This document shows, piece by piece, positions 26,601 through 39,400 of a stretch of 64,000 bases of DNA. Within the stretch, counting starts at the first letter, position 1, and every line of letters begins with the position of its first letter. Origin of the DNA: Nemopilema nomurai (taxonomy: Eukaryota; Cnidaria; Scyphozoa; Rhizostomeae; Rhizostomatidae). The stretch spans positions 1,054,001-1,118,000 of the forward strand of contig ML133432.1 of NCBI GenBank assembly GCA_003864495.1, given 5' to 3'. A model generated the notes under the pieces. It had not been told where the DNA came from. It made no database searches and saw only the letters and a program-made list of their open reading frames with translations. A program made the position numbers and the translations under genes.

Positions 26601-29600
26601 TACTAATGTGACTACTAATGTTTCTTAAAACCACTGCTTGTTATAAAATGCTGTGAAACACTCTCTTAATAGTCCCTTTCCCTTTTCTTTTGTCAGTAGT
26701 TAACCTATGTAAATCCAATTTTGATAGATGCTGTGTGTGTATTATTCACCGCCTTCTCTGCTACCAAAAGCGGTGCCGGATTCGACTCGAGTTCCAGTGG
26801 AAAGAACTGTGGTCGGCACTCATGAATCTGCTCAAGTTCATCCTCTCGAATGAGTCAAGCTTGTCATCAACTTGTAACATCTTTGAATTGGCACGGCGAG
26901 TAAGGCCTCAATGTTTTTGTTTGTTTTGTTTATCAATTTGCCTTTGTTGGGATTGCCATCTGTTTATTGTTAAACTCCACTGTTTTTTTACAGTGAACTG
27001 TTGTTAAACTCCGGTAGTTTTTTTCTATTACAGAATGCCTCATTTTATTGAATATTGGAGAATTATTCGCTCCACGTTTCTTTGGTATAAATGTCGAATA
27101 ACCTCCAAAGCACTTCTTTTTAATCATAGACAATTCTTTAACATTTTCAACTGTGCATATTTTCGGATTTATATCCTGCTATTTGTTTTCTGAGCTATTT
27201 TTGTTAGCAAAAAAAACATTTCTGTTCTTGTGTGGCTTCACAAACAGCCCAGAGCTGCTTATTTTCAATAGATCTTTGAGTTTGTCTTCTCGTTTCTTCT
27301 AGATCGTCAATATCTTCAACGTTTTTGTTACGTATGGCGACACGTTCCTCGCCACGCCGACATCTTATGATGATTTGTACTACGAAATTATCAGAGTGCA
27401 TCAAATCTTCGACAATCTTTACTTGCTCGGTATGAAAAACACCACACAATTGGTGGTACAGTTACCGTTAGTCAGTGTAGAGTCAGTCATTAACACACCT
27501 GACCTGTCACTTTGAAAGACGATTTCTTTAACCTGACGATAAGCTAGAGTTATCATTAGTCACACCTCCTTGCTTGCTAATTTAGCTGTTGTGTCATTCA
27601 TGTTTTTGCGCGTAAGCAAAGTGTCGAAATCAGTTTCTCTGGCTGCAGTTATCTTTGATTTCAGCTTTTGGATCTAACACAATCTTCATTGCATGACTCC
27701 TACCACATTTAACACTTGATTTGTTTATAGTTGCTAGTATAAAAGTAAACCTATTTCAGTTCATATAGTTTCTTTGATAAGACACTTCTTCTTTTCGTAA
27801 AGAATGTCACATTTGTATCTTTTGTTTATGTTTGTCTTCCAGCCTTAAGACATTCTTCTGGTGACAGTGAGTGGAAATCATCTGCTGCCAGATTAGCCGG
27901 GTCACTTGTGAACTTGAAGTAAGCTTCTTACATTTTCAGTTGTTTCTTCTTCAACCCCTTTTAGGAAGAGCAAATGATTCCAAAACGTTTGCAGAAACAT
28001 TCCTGCACTTAATAGAAAGACCTGGAAATAGACGTTAAAGGAAAAATGTTGACAACCACTTTGTTCTAGAATTTGGTAGTGTCTACAGATTGTATCCACT
28101 ATTTGTCATTAAAAAAATATTTCGATACGAAACTCCTGTACAGTTGCTTTTATCTTCTTCGATAATAACATGTATTTAAAACTAGAGCCTAAAACACTTC
28201 TTTGTAAAGTGTCTGTTGATATACCTCGAGTCTCTTGTTACTTTCATTTGTATTTGCGTTCCCAGAGCAATCATAAATCATTTCACCCCGAAAATCGATT
28301 CGTATGCGAGCACTCACCATTCTTCTTCCTTAACAGAAGATCAGGTAAGCAGACTTTTCAGACTGCCATCCATTATTGATTCCCATATTGCTTAGGTCCA
28401 AGCTCTTTATAAGTCTTACTTAAAGCAATAACATATAAAGCTGCTAAGACATAAGGCAAACTCAAACCAGTCTTTTACTCTTTAGCCTTTTTTCTAGGAA
28501 TGTTTCTAATTTATTAAACTAAAGAAGACTCTTTGCATTTTGTTACTAGATTCATGTCTCTCGTTATTTTATTATGAGCTATAATTTGTGTAAAGTTTTG
28601 AAACAGTTTATCAATTGACTGTTTAATACCATTTTTTTATTTCATCGTGTGTTATAATATATCCTCTATTTGTACGATATAACGGCGCATTTCCTATACT
28701 AAACACTATAAAAATTTATCATACTAAACATTATATTATTTGTGTTATTATTGCGAAGCGCCATCAAAAGTTTCATTGTCCTGACCATTCTTTATTTAAC
28801 TCGAAATATGTACAAACATTCTCCAACGTTTTGCGTTCCAGGTTTTGGGTGTTATTAGAAGCAATTACGATACACTAACATTAAAACTTATTGAGAATCT
28901 GGAATCTTACAAGAAATACACAGAGACCCCAAAAGAGACAACATACTTCACGCAGCTGGTTAGTTTCATGTTCTTAGCGTATCATCAGTAACATTGGCCT
29001 TCTCAGGAAAAGTAGATGCTTTAAACCTTCGTAAATGTTTAATTTTTTTCGCCATGAGCCTAAAGATGTTTTCATGAGTAAGTTCTTTTCAGTTCTAATA
29101 ACTTTTAGAAAAGCAGAGGTGCTGCAGTCATATTCAATGTTAACTCGATGTCTTTTTCAGCATTACAGATAGTACAGTCTCGCTAAACTGTATTCATATG
29201 TATCTAAGATTTAGGCCATGTCATTTCACTTTAGATTGTTATGTTGCTGAAGAAGCATCTCTTTAATAGTTTATTTCTTATTCTCAACTCAAATCAGCCG
29301 TTAATGAGCCCCGCCTGTATCATACTCCAACTCCTTTAGGTTTAGGTACCTTTGCTTTTTCTATACAACTTGCCCTATGTCTATGTACGTTCCTCTTGGC
29401 TAATCCTTAACAATGTTAGCCTTTTTTTCTTATCATCCGTGTCTTTATTTAATCTTGGGATATTCCTTTTCCTGAAACTGTCTCTGAAGGTAAACATCTT
29501 TTTGCAGACAAGATCAATCACCTGCCGAGTGCGGGACAGCATCGCCATTCACGACTTACAGCAGATGAGCGTCTTGAAAGAGTTCTCCACAATATCATAA
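17679..29600 (+). CDS. ARMH3: ARMH3 (C10orf76), armadillo-like helical domain protein
   Basis: Twenty-six exons: 17679-17774, 18814-18870, 18995-19060, 19374-19454, 19868-19975, 20586-20631, 21050-21096, 21512-21586, 21877-21963, 22222-22278, 22633-22676, 22968-23037, 23550-23596, 23917-24001, 24562-24631, 24906-25013, 25205-25263, 25767-25832, 26159-26225, 26431-26491, 26728-26899, 27303-27429, 27843-27918, 28266-28344, 28842-28958, 29508-29600. Phase is continuous, giving 686 residues against 689 in human. Matches include KKPLKGK near the start, [15 protein letters not shown]-like [48 protein letters not shown] and the C-terminus LKEFSTIS. The second half is the DUF1741 region. The family acts at the Golgi, binding GBF1 and PI4KB and supporting PI4P production. 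An in-frame ATG at 17643 exists; 17679 fits family length better. An alpha-solenoid without catalytic motifs is expected. Confidence 0.96.
17950..18020 (-). repeat. tRNA-derived sequence (SINE head or tRNA pseudogene) in ARMH3 intron 1
   Basis: On the minus strand GATGGCTCAGTGGTTAGCGG is a good A box and GTGGTTCGAGTC a good B box, with spacing like a tRNA. The acceptor arms do not pair, so it is not a working tRNA gene. It lies directly beside the C-rich repeat at 18075-18402 and may be part of one composite element. Confidence 0.55.
18075..18402. repeat. Interspersed repeat with AATAAGCCCCC arrays at both ends
   Basis: Runs of the word ATAAGCCCCC occur near 18091-18130 and again at 18300-18383, flanking about 170 bp of AT-rich filler. 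At the right end TAAGCCCCC is followed directly by an inverted GGGGGCTAA, forming a short hairpin, and the element appears to end near GATTTACGGTAT. The layout suggests a non-autonomous mobile repeat inserted in ARMH3 intron 1; the boundaries are approximate. Confidence 0.5.
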
Positions 29601-30407
29601 TTGAAGCATTTTGACAGAACCAAACCGGCATGGGGTCTTGACTGCTGGCTAACTAAATTGGACATTAAAGAGAAGAAGAGCTGGTATGTCGACAAAACCA
29701 AATAAATTTGTAAATATTAGCAGTGGCTAACTGCCTTAGGGCCAGGTCAGATTCTGGTCATTTGTAATATGATGTAATACAACAATTTGGTTCGTATTTA
29801 AACTGCAGCTATTGCTTTCAAAGTTCTGAAAACTAGTTATAGCTATCCTTTATTTGATAGCTTGCATGATTTATAAACGAGGGAGAGTTTCCACAGTACA
29901 TTATTGTTGCTATTATACAGAGATTAGATTTTTCTGATAGCGTAGTTGATTTTGTCACGTGTAAATCGTTGCAAGTACTCCAATTACTTTGATGTAGCGT
30001 TCTGTTACTGTCTGTTTGTAGTCATGGTAGCATGGATGATGATGGTTACCAGTTCAAAGTAAACATACGTACTCTATTTTGATGTTAAATTATTTAAATA
30101 TCCTTACAAGTATTTTTAATATGATCAGCTTTTGTTCTGGGACAAAAACAAACTTACTTTTCACGATTCACTCTAAATTGATCTTCCACCTCAAATACAC
30201 TTACATCGTCATGTCTTAATTACTAAGATCGTAAATAAAGCAAATAAAACGCGGGTGCATTATTTACAACCAAATTGAAGGGTATGTGAAGGGTATGTGG
30301 ACCAATGGTTCTCCAGCTATCGATAGGAAAACTCGAAAACAGATGACCTTTTTCGTTTTCATTAGATCATTTCAGGGGTAAATAACTTTATTTTCGTAAT
30401 CATGTTG
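29601..30407. other. Convergent 3' spacer between ARMH3 and DHX34
   Basis: Contains the ARMH3 polyadenylation signal AATAAA at 29701-29706 (+), about 100 nt after the stop, and the DHX34 signal at 30387-30392 (-). No coding sequence was recognised. Confidence 0.65.
30387..30392 (-). terminator. DHX34 polyadenylation signal
   Basis: The plus strand TTTATT gives AATAAA on the minus strand only about 15 nt past the DHX34 stop, implying a very short 3' UTR. Confidence 0.55.
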
Positions 30408-33400
30408 CTACCGATGTGACCTTTTGTGCTTCAAAACCTCAACTGGTGTTAACTGAAGTTCCTCCTCGCAAACTGGACAGAAGTACTTCGTTTTGGGTAT
30501 CCCTGTCTCTTTCTGTGCCACAGGGACCTCAGCCGCGGGTTCTGATTCTTCCTCTGTGGACTTTGCATCGCTTTTCCCCCCGTCTTTGTTCGGGCTAGCC
30601 TCTAATGTGTTTATATTTGATTGACACTCGCTGTCATGCTTCAATCTCTCGAGCACGTTGCATATCAAATGCGCACCACACGTCGCGCAGTGGTAATGCT
30701 CTACCAAGAACTCAGCCTGCCCCTGCGCAACCGCAACACTGAGGTCATCCCTTAAGCAAGCGTACGTTAAATAGTCCGTGACACGTACGCCGCCTTTTGT
30801 CGGGTGTGGTTCGCCGCCAGAATACCCAAACAAGTCAAGTTTTGCGCTTGCTTTTTCGTCTCTGCACTCATTTTCACCCTCGTCAACTTGGTCGTCACTG
30901 GCCTCTCTCTCATCTTCTCTTTCAAACGAGGTCACATACAAATACCCAGATTCAGAGGACAACACCCGTCGTTGCGTGTACTTAACCTTCGAGTCAATAA
31001 ATTCAGCAAGTTTGCGAGATACACTTCTCTGTAGCCTCAAAATGTAGTCATTTTCAAAGTGGTTCTCCTGTTTTCCAACCTGCGACAAGCGAAGTTCAAG
31101 CAGCCGGTCCCAGGCGCTGCGCAGCTTAACAAGATCAGCCAGCAACTGCTGCGCCATGCCGCCATCTTTGAAACTGATGTCGATCCAACCATCACAAACG
31201 ACTCGCGTGAAGTCAGAGTTCGTGTCCAGACTCCTTGAAAACAAAAGCAGCGTTTGCAGCATAGGCGTGCGCATGGAGTTGACAATGTACGGTTTGTTCG
31301 TTTCCAATAGCGACACAAACGCCAGCAGTTCTTTGTTGTGCTCAAGGCGCCCCTCCGTCTCTTTGCGAGTTTCAGGGTTGCCTTGAACAAGCAGTTCTGG
31401 ATTCGCCGCGTAGACTGAGCTCGGGTGCAAACTCAGAAACTGTTTCTCTTTGCTGTGGAACGCCATGTCCGAAACTCGTCTCCATGGGTTGCTTTCGTCG
31501 GCGACTGCAACCTTAAAAAATACATCGAAAAATAACAATTAAAGTATAATTTTTTACGCAGGCAAAATTAACAATATTGTTTTTTCACAGACAAATAGTT
31601 CTAAAGAACATGCTACAAGAAGCAACTGAGATAACGAAATTAATAATTCATTTTCGGGAAACTTAATTGTTGACTAGGATTGCCTTCTAACTGCGAAATA
31701 TTGCTGTAATTTCCAGATCAAAAATTCTCAGATTCATCAAAAATTATGATCAACATGATCCAGCTGTGGTGTGGCCTAATTCGATATACCGGGTGGCTAT
31801 GCGCGAGGAAGTTTTAAACTGCTCAAAATAAATGCTACGAGCAGGGATTTTTCCAGGAAATTCTAGCTACACTGTCAGTTGCAAAAGGATCGCATCTGTA
31901 AGGAATGCACCAACAGCGAAATACCTGAGGATAGAGACCGCTGCAAATAATAATCTTCAGGACGTTTATTTCCAAATAGGAGAAATCACGATTTGTTATC
32001 GACCGCTGCAGTTTGCCGAGATCGTGCGTAAGTTCGAATTGCACGGCCTGAATATCGATTTTATCGTCTTCTTCGTCACTTCCCTCCTCCTTCGGCGCGT
32101 CCACTTTGAGTAATTTGCGCCGTCTCGTTTGCTTATGATATTCGCGTTTCAAATCAACAAGCCTGCGCTTTTCGCCGGCGAACTTTCGACGCTCTTCCTC
32201 GCCCTTCCTTTCCGACGCGTTACGTTCGACCAGCTTGTAGTCAGACAGCAAGCTTTCGAACTGCCGCTTCAGTTTCGTGATTTCGTAAAGCCGTTCTTCT
32301 TCGATGCCGCGCCGCCTGCACCACTTGCGAGTGCTCGACTGCCGGTCCGCCTTCAGCCGAATCCACTGGTCGTAAAGATTAAGCAGCGTAAACGGTCGCC
32401 GTGCTCCGACTGCAGCTCCGAACGACGATGGTCGACGTCCACTTGGAATTCGTCTGCAATCGAAAGATCACTATTGGTGCGCAGCTACGACTGTTGACAA
32501 ACTCGTGCTCAACTATTGGTTGGTTTAGAGGGGGCCTACCCTGGGTACCAGTCTCACTATATTTAAAATAAAACTTTATATATAGGGATTATTTGATATA
32601 GTGATATAGTGAGTAATTATTTTATATATAGTGGGTCTGGTATCCAGAGTAAAGGAGGCCAAGCTCATTTTGAAGAAAGTCTTATGATCCTCTAACGCTG
32701 GTTGCCTAGATATAGCGTTGCAGGCATAGCCTAACTCTCGTTCTAATGCCTGTTCCTTCTCTCTCTAGTCTCTATTTGTAAACAGGTGCTGTACAGCTTT
32801 CTATTATGTTTCAGCCTATTTCTAAATACGAATACAACACTGCAAAAACTATCTATATATATCTTTGCAAGGTGGTTTCGTCGGTTTTATTCTCTTTTTA
32901 GCTTCCGTTATAGCCTCAAGCTTTTTAGCTCCTTATTCCTGTTGACTACAGCCTCAATCATTGCCATAAGCTAGATCGTATGCAGCACTTTTCGTTAGTA
33001 GTATTCAGGCATATATCATTGATAACGGTCTAACGGTCGTGCAATATGGTATAAACATTGTTGCAATTCCTAGTTGATCTATCTTCGTACCAAACATTAT
33101 CTTAGGTCATTGTTCAATTTAGTCATGGCTGGCACCATAACATCAACGCATCCTTCACACATAACAAAATACAAAAATAGCACTCCTAGAAGCAAATAAC
33201 GAAATGGTAAGGTTACCTCCTATTCTCCTGGTGAAAGGCGACTGCACCGAGAGCGCTGCTGCAATAATAAGCACGGGTTCGACCATATCAAACAGCGTCC
33301 CCATTATAAGCATTTTGCCAACGACCACATCGACTGGTAGTCGAGCTAGCATTTGGCCGATCGGCGTCAAACACCCGTCTTCCGTGATCGCGTTTTGCTG

Positions 33401-36400
33401 GCGCAGAAACAAGGCCGCGCACTCAAGGCTCGATTTCGGGGGGGACTCGATAAACGGGAACTTCGTGGCGTCTCTCAAACCGAGGTTGGCCATTTGCAGA
33501 ACGAGGTTATCCAGTGGCACACGCTGAATCTCTGGTGTGGAGTATTCGGCGAACGCGGAGTAATCCTCCCGGGAATAAAGACGAAAACACACCCCCGGTC
33601 CGGTACGACCTACAACAAACAATCATAATTAGACTGATAGGAGGTAAAACTAGTGAATCCGTAATCTATTTCAAAAAGTAGGCAGGTATCGATCACCTAG
33701 AGTGTGGTTGGCTCTGTTATAGATGTGATATCCAGAATTTCTTGCCATCAAAGAAGGCACATCATCAAGGATGTCGTAAGAGCCTCAGTATTTTCTATAC
33801 TCACCGGCTCTTCCTTTCCTCTGCTCTGCGCTTGCTTGGCTAATCCAGAACTCCTGAAGTCGTTGCATTTTGAGCTGGTTATCAAAGCTCATCTCTTTAA
33901 CCTGGTAAGAAGGAGAATCGATGAATGATATTTTAAGACTTTCTCTGTGTCTTTGAAAGGATCAAAGCAATGCGCTGAACATCAAATTTTTTTATCGGTT
34001 TAGTTGTACAGCAATTTATTGTCATTATCTGATGATGATCATCATCATCATCACTTCTTACTTACCATCAGTAGCAAATGCAAAAGATTTCTGTAATTTT
34101 CATAACGGCAAGTGGAATAGTTTACTCGCCAAATGACAATAGCAATGATTCGAGGAGTATAAATGGTTTAAACCAGCGAGGAAACGCCAATAACAAATTA
34201 CCTAGCCACCTCAACACTATCCATAATTGTAAAATATAAATGATGGCAACTTAAACGAGTTGATGTATTTAAGATGGTTCGCCACATGGTCAAGGCCTAG
34301 AAAAGTACCAAAGAGAGCATTCGTTACCTTGCCAGAATCGGCAATGAATCTTATCCCATCGATTGTTATTGACGTCTCAGCGATGTTAGTCGAAACGATG
34401 CATTTGCGGACGCCGTCGGGTGCAATGTCAAAGACCTGTGAAGGGAAGGACAAAAAGCGGTGAAGGGAAGGACAAAAAGCGGTGAAAGGAAGGACAAAAA
34501 TCGGTAAAAGGAAGGACAAAAAGCGGTGAAGGGAAAGACAACAACCTGTGAAAGGGAGGACAAAAACCGGTGAAGGGAAGGACAAAAACCTGTGAAGGGT
34601 AGGACAAAAAGCGGTGAAGGGAAAGGCAAAAACCTGTGAAGGGAAGGACAAAAAAGCGGTGAAGGGAAGGACAAAAAGCGGTGAAGGGAAAGACAAAAAC
34701 CTGTGAAGGGAAGGACAAAAAGCGGTGAAGGGAAAGACAAAAACCTGTGAAGGGAAGGACAAATAGCGGTGAAGGGAAGGACAAAAACCTGTGAAGGGAA
34801 GGACAAATAGCGGTGAAGGGAAAGACAAAAACCTGTGAAGGGAAGGATAAAAAGCGGTGAAGGGAAAGACAAAAACCTCTGAAGGGTAGGACAAAAAGCG
34901 GTGAAGGGAAAGACAAAAACCTGTAAAGTCAGCCCTTGAAGAGAAAAGTCAAATGCTACCTAGCTTTGGCAAGCCTAAAACTGTATAACAAAGCTGATAT
35001 CATAAATTTTGGAATGCTACGCAATTATTGCAAAGTTAATAAATTTAATAATAAATTTCAACCATAAAACTTCCACCCTAAAAGTTTGTGATTATTTTTA
35101 ACTTAAACTTTTAAAGGTGCGTGTGTATTGCATTGACGCATAATATGCGAAAAACACACCCAATACTCCTTATTGACTGACATACTAATTTGTTGCTAGG
35201 CCATCAAAATGCGCATTGTAGTTGAGACGTACCTTATCTTGGTTCTCAATCGAAAGGGAGCTGTGCAGTGGAAGAATAATCCATCTTTTCGTTTTCTGCG
35301 CATACTCAGAAGCAGCATCGACGACGGCCTCGATTTCGGCCATACCGCTCATGAATATAAGCAGATCGCCTCGCTCTGATGATGGGTACTGCAAGGAGTT
35401 TAAAAATCGTTCAAGTAACAACAAGTCGACAATGCAAAACAAAATGATATGAAAAGTGATCAATTTCCTTCATACAGCATCTATTGATCTGATTTCTTGA
35501 AGCAATACTAATTTACATACCGTCAACCAAAAACCAAATTTTGAAATAATCTAATGACATGGTGGAGTGGACGAAATAGCTTTTTAAAGACAGTAAATCT
35601 TTATAACCTCTGAAACGACTTCTATGGACTGCAATGACCCAAGGCATCCAATATTTTAAATGAAATTGCAGTTTTTCTTACCTTTTTGTCGATTAGCTGC
35701 ATAATTCGTAGATATGGGGAAGGGTCAAGTCTCTCTGGCCGATCATTCTTTTCTCGGGACTTTGAAACAGAGAAGTCATTTTGAAAAACTTAAATACTGG
35801 TTGAAAATACAGTCCATGACAAAAAGCCTATTCAATAACTTACATTTGATACTTTTGATCTTTTTAACAAATTTTTGTGCTTAAATAAAACGAAAAAATT
35901 TAAAACTTTGTAACAAAAGGAGAAACTCCTAATGATTGCCAATTCCCAGTTATTTGGCCAGGAAGTAACTTCTTCTAGAGAATCTATATTGCGCCTAAAC
36001 ATATGCTGGCGTCAATTTTCGTATTACTTGAGAAGCTAGATCGTCTTTTCAATCTCATCTTGATATTTAATATCAAAATGTAATCCTATAACATATAGGG
36101 TTTGCTACTGCATTCGGTATGTTGTTATTGTATTTCTTATTTGGTAAGATAATCTTTAATTACCTCTAAATAATGTGGTAAATATTGTACATCTATGGAA
36201 AAAAGCCTCCCAGGAACCTAAGAAGTAAGCCGTAGCATTGTTCAGTAATAAACAGAGATATAGCACAATAAACATAAGCACAATATAGCCACAGGATAAA
36301 ACATAGAACAAACATTTTGGTGATGGAAAATATCGTATATGACTACGCAAAAAGAAAGAAATTTTACTAAATGAAAATGATTAAGATAGTAACCAAAGTA

Positions 36401-39400
36401 ACATAAAACAGATAAAATGAGTATGCATGTATTGCAATGTAACATCTGTGGGCTTCTTTAACATTTGAACTTGTAAAATCCAATTGGCATAAAGACAAAG
36501 CGTAGCATAAAGACTTACATGAATTACCGGAGCACCTTCAAAGTAGGATGCAAATAAACTGAAAAACAAGAAAAATATCCATAATGTATATTTGTCAACA
36601 TTTTTATTTTTCTATCTCAGTTAAACATGGAACCGATTCTTTTAGCATAAATAGCGCTTAATGGAAATTACTTTTGCCGCTTTGGTTTCGATTTAGGCCG
36701 GTCCTAAATGAGAAGAGTTTTTCAATGCCGAGTTGGGAATGTCAAACACTGCATTGGACTCAATATAACAAACGTTTGCTGTTGTTGGTTACAATGTTGC
36801 CGCTATGATATCAAACTCTTATCCGCAGAACCCTTGAAGATTTTATTAGTTAATTAAAATTGTAAAAGTAGAAGTGGCTTTGGGTTGAGTTCGGTGCGAA
36901 AAAAATACAACTTTATACAAATTAGTAACAATGTAGGGAGAACAAAAAATCATACTTAATATTGATTGTTGCTGACATAAGTACCAACTTCAGGTCTCTT
37001 CTTTGCTCCAGCAAACATCGTAAAACCCCAAGTAAAAAGTCTCCATTTATGTGTCGCTCGTGAACTTCATCGACAACAATAACGCTATACTGTTTTAGTT
37101 GCGGGTCAGTCTGCAATTGCCTCAGCAAAAGACCTGCATGACAGATGAGAAGAATATCACAACATATATATATATTAATCATCACTCGGAGCCTTATAAT
37201 AATGATAATATAAAAATAAACATACAGAGATGATGTAAAAACAAAGTATAGCTGATGTGAAAGTAGTTTAGTACGATAAAGGCACAATTAAAAAATCATC
37301 AATTAGTGATGGGTTATTGTAACTGGACAAAATTGATTTATGGTGTGAAAGGAAAAAGCGATGGTTTGAAGTAGCCACCTTCAGTTAGGAAGAGGATCCG
37401 GGTGGAAAGAGTTTTACTTGCATCGAAGCGAACCTAGAATAAAAAATGTTTGTTATCTTTCACTTGAAACAAGAGAGAATATGGCGTAAGGACAACAAGG
37501 TTGATTTCATTCGTCCAAGTCTTGCAATAAATACAAGTACTAGCTACATAAATACTTCCTTTTTTATGGCGCCTTCTTTTAGCATTTCATAGCAAATTAA
37601 ACAACTAGCGCGACCAGTGCGGGGCAATAGATGCAAATTTTTTTGTTTACACAAAATAAATTAGTCTTTTTAAACTTAAATGCTTCTTTAAATAGAGAAA
37701 ATGTTTGTTTGCCAAACATGTCAAAATTATGCCCCAAAAATGCCAAAAGTATCGAATTCGTCATCATTCGATGCTGTCGAGTTTTCCATTGATGGCGCTT
37801 CGATTTCCTCCTGAGATGGATATTCCTTGAATGCTTGTCTTCATTCTCCGTTTTTTCAAATAAAATCCACAACACTCCCGATGTGTTTTTCCTGCTCATC
37901 TTTAATCTAAGGACAATTTTTGTCCTAAACGATCAAATTATGGTTTAGATGATTTTGCGATTATGGTTGCGTTTGTCACAGAGCATGTTGCTTACGGTGC
38001 TACATGTTCTTCCAACCTTCGAATTTTTCCATTGCTATCTTAGAACGGGCTTCCCCTTTGCAAAGTTCCCCAAAGGGATCTACATATAATAGCAATGGAA
38101 CACAGAAGTTATCAATATCCAGATATTGATCACTAGAGCTGCAAAAGAAAAATGAGCCACTGGACGCAACCGCCCACTCATCTAGCCAACCCCTTTTTTC
38201 TGCCCCTCTCCACTACATGCCCCAGATCCATTCAACTTTGGCATATTTTTTCATATTTCATATTTTTCAAAATCTGCCTTTACAAAAATAGCAAACTTGG
38301 TTTAAATTTAACTAAAACAGGATGGATTTTTATTATTTCCTTCTTAGTGAATGTTTTCTTGTGTTTAAAGTTGGGAGGGGTTGAAGACCAAAAGAAGTAA
38401 AAGTACCTGGTATCCCACTTGAGATCCATACTCGTTCAATGTTTCATACCCAACTCTCTTTGCTAGAGAAATACAGGCTATTCTCCTTGGCTGTGTGCAA
38501 GCTATTTTCTTAAAACCAGCGGACATCAAGTACTGGGGCACCTGAAAATTAATATTCTACCCATAAAAACTTTTGCAAAACAAGACTTAAACAGCAAATA
38601 AAGCTACACAGCTTTCCATATATTTGTTCAGATTCTCTGTAATACAATAACTTTTTTTGCTTGCTTGCGCTTTTTAAAAAACGATGAGGAACTTTTATTA
38701 AAAAAGCATGACAATGTTGGGAAGTAACAACAGATTAAGCATTATGTTGAGACATAATTAAATATCAAGCAATGTTTATGTAAGCAACAAGAACCATCTC
38801 GAACAATATTCAACCATTTGTCAATGAATTGGAGCATAGAATAAGGCTCCAAGTTTTTTCAATTTTTTTATTGTCAAGTTAGAAAGAGCATTGAAATCTT
38901 AGAGCTATATCAGAATAATAGGGTTTATATTTCAGTCAATTCTCCTGCTCATGTCATATAAAATCCTATAATTTTTACCTGTGTAGATTTTCCACATCCT
39001 GTATCACCAGCAATGACCACAACTTGGAAAAACTGAACAGCATGTACTATTTGCTCTTTGTATTGCCTTATTGGGAGATTATCCTGGTCTCTTCTTAATT
39101 TGGCAATCTTATTGAACTAAAAATAGCAGCAATGAGTTAGAAGAATTCTATGTAGATAGGAGAAAATTATAGCCATGGACATGCACCAAAACAGGTTCAT
39201 AATTAGAGCATTAAGCTTAAAGGCTTAGAAAATTGCTTAAAGGTACATATTGATTGGGATAATGTATTCATATTTTTATTATTAGATAATTTTGGCAAGA
39301 CAGCTAGTGTGATAACATGACATAAGCAAAATAATTGATTCTATCCAAAGAAGTCTTACTTGAAACCCCAAATGGAGACTGAAACCCCATCTTTGCTTTA

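Noticed and set aside
34217..34916. Three overlapping long minus-strand open frames (162-225 codons) rich in [17 protein letters not shown] repeats
   Set aside because: They are translations of the 22-bp minisatellite, which is open in all frames because its period is not a multiple of 3. Only 34328-34435 is coding, as a DHX34 exon.
34436..34925. CRISPR-like regular repeats
   Set aside because: Units are contiguous with no unique spacers, and the context is a eukaryotic intron; it is a minisatellite.
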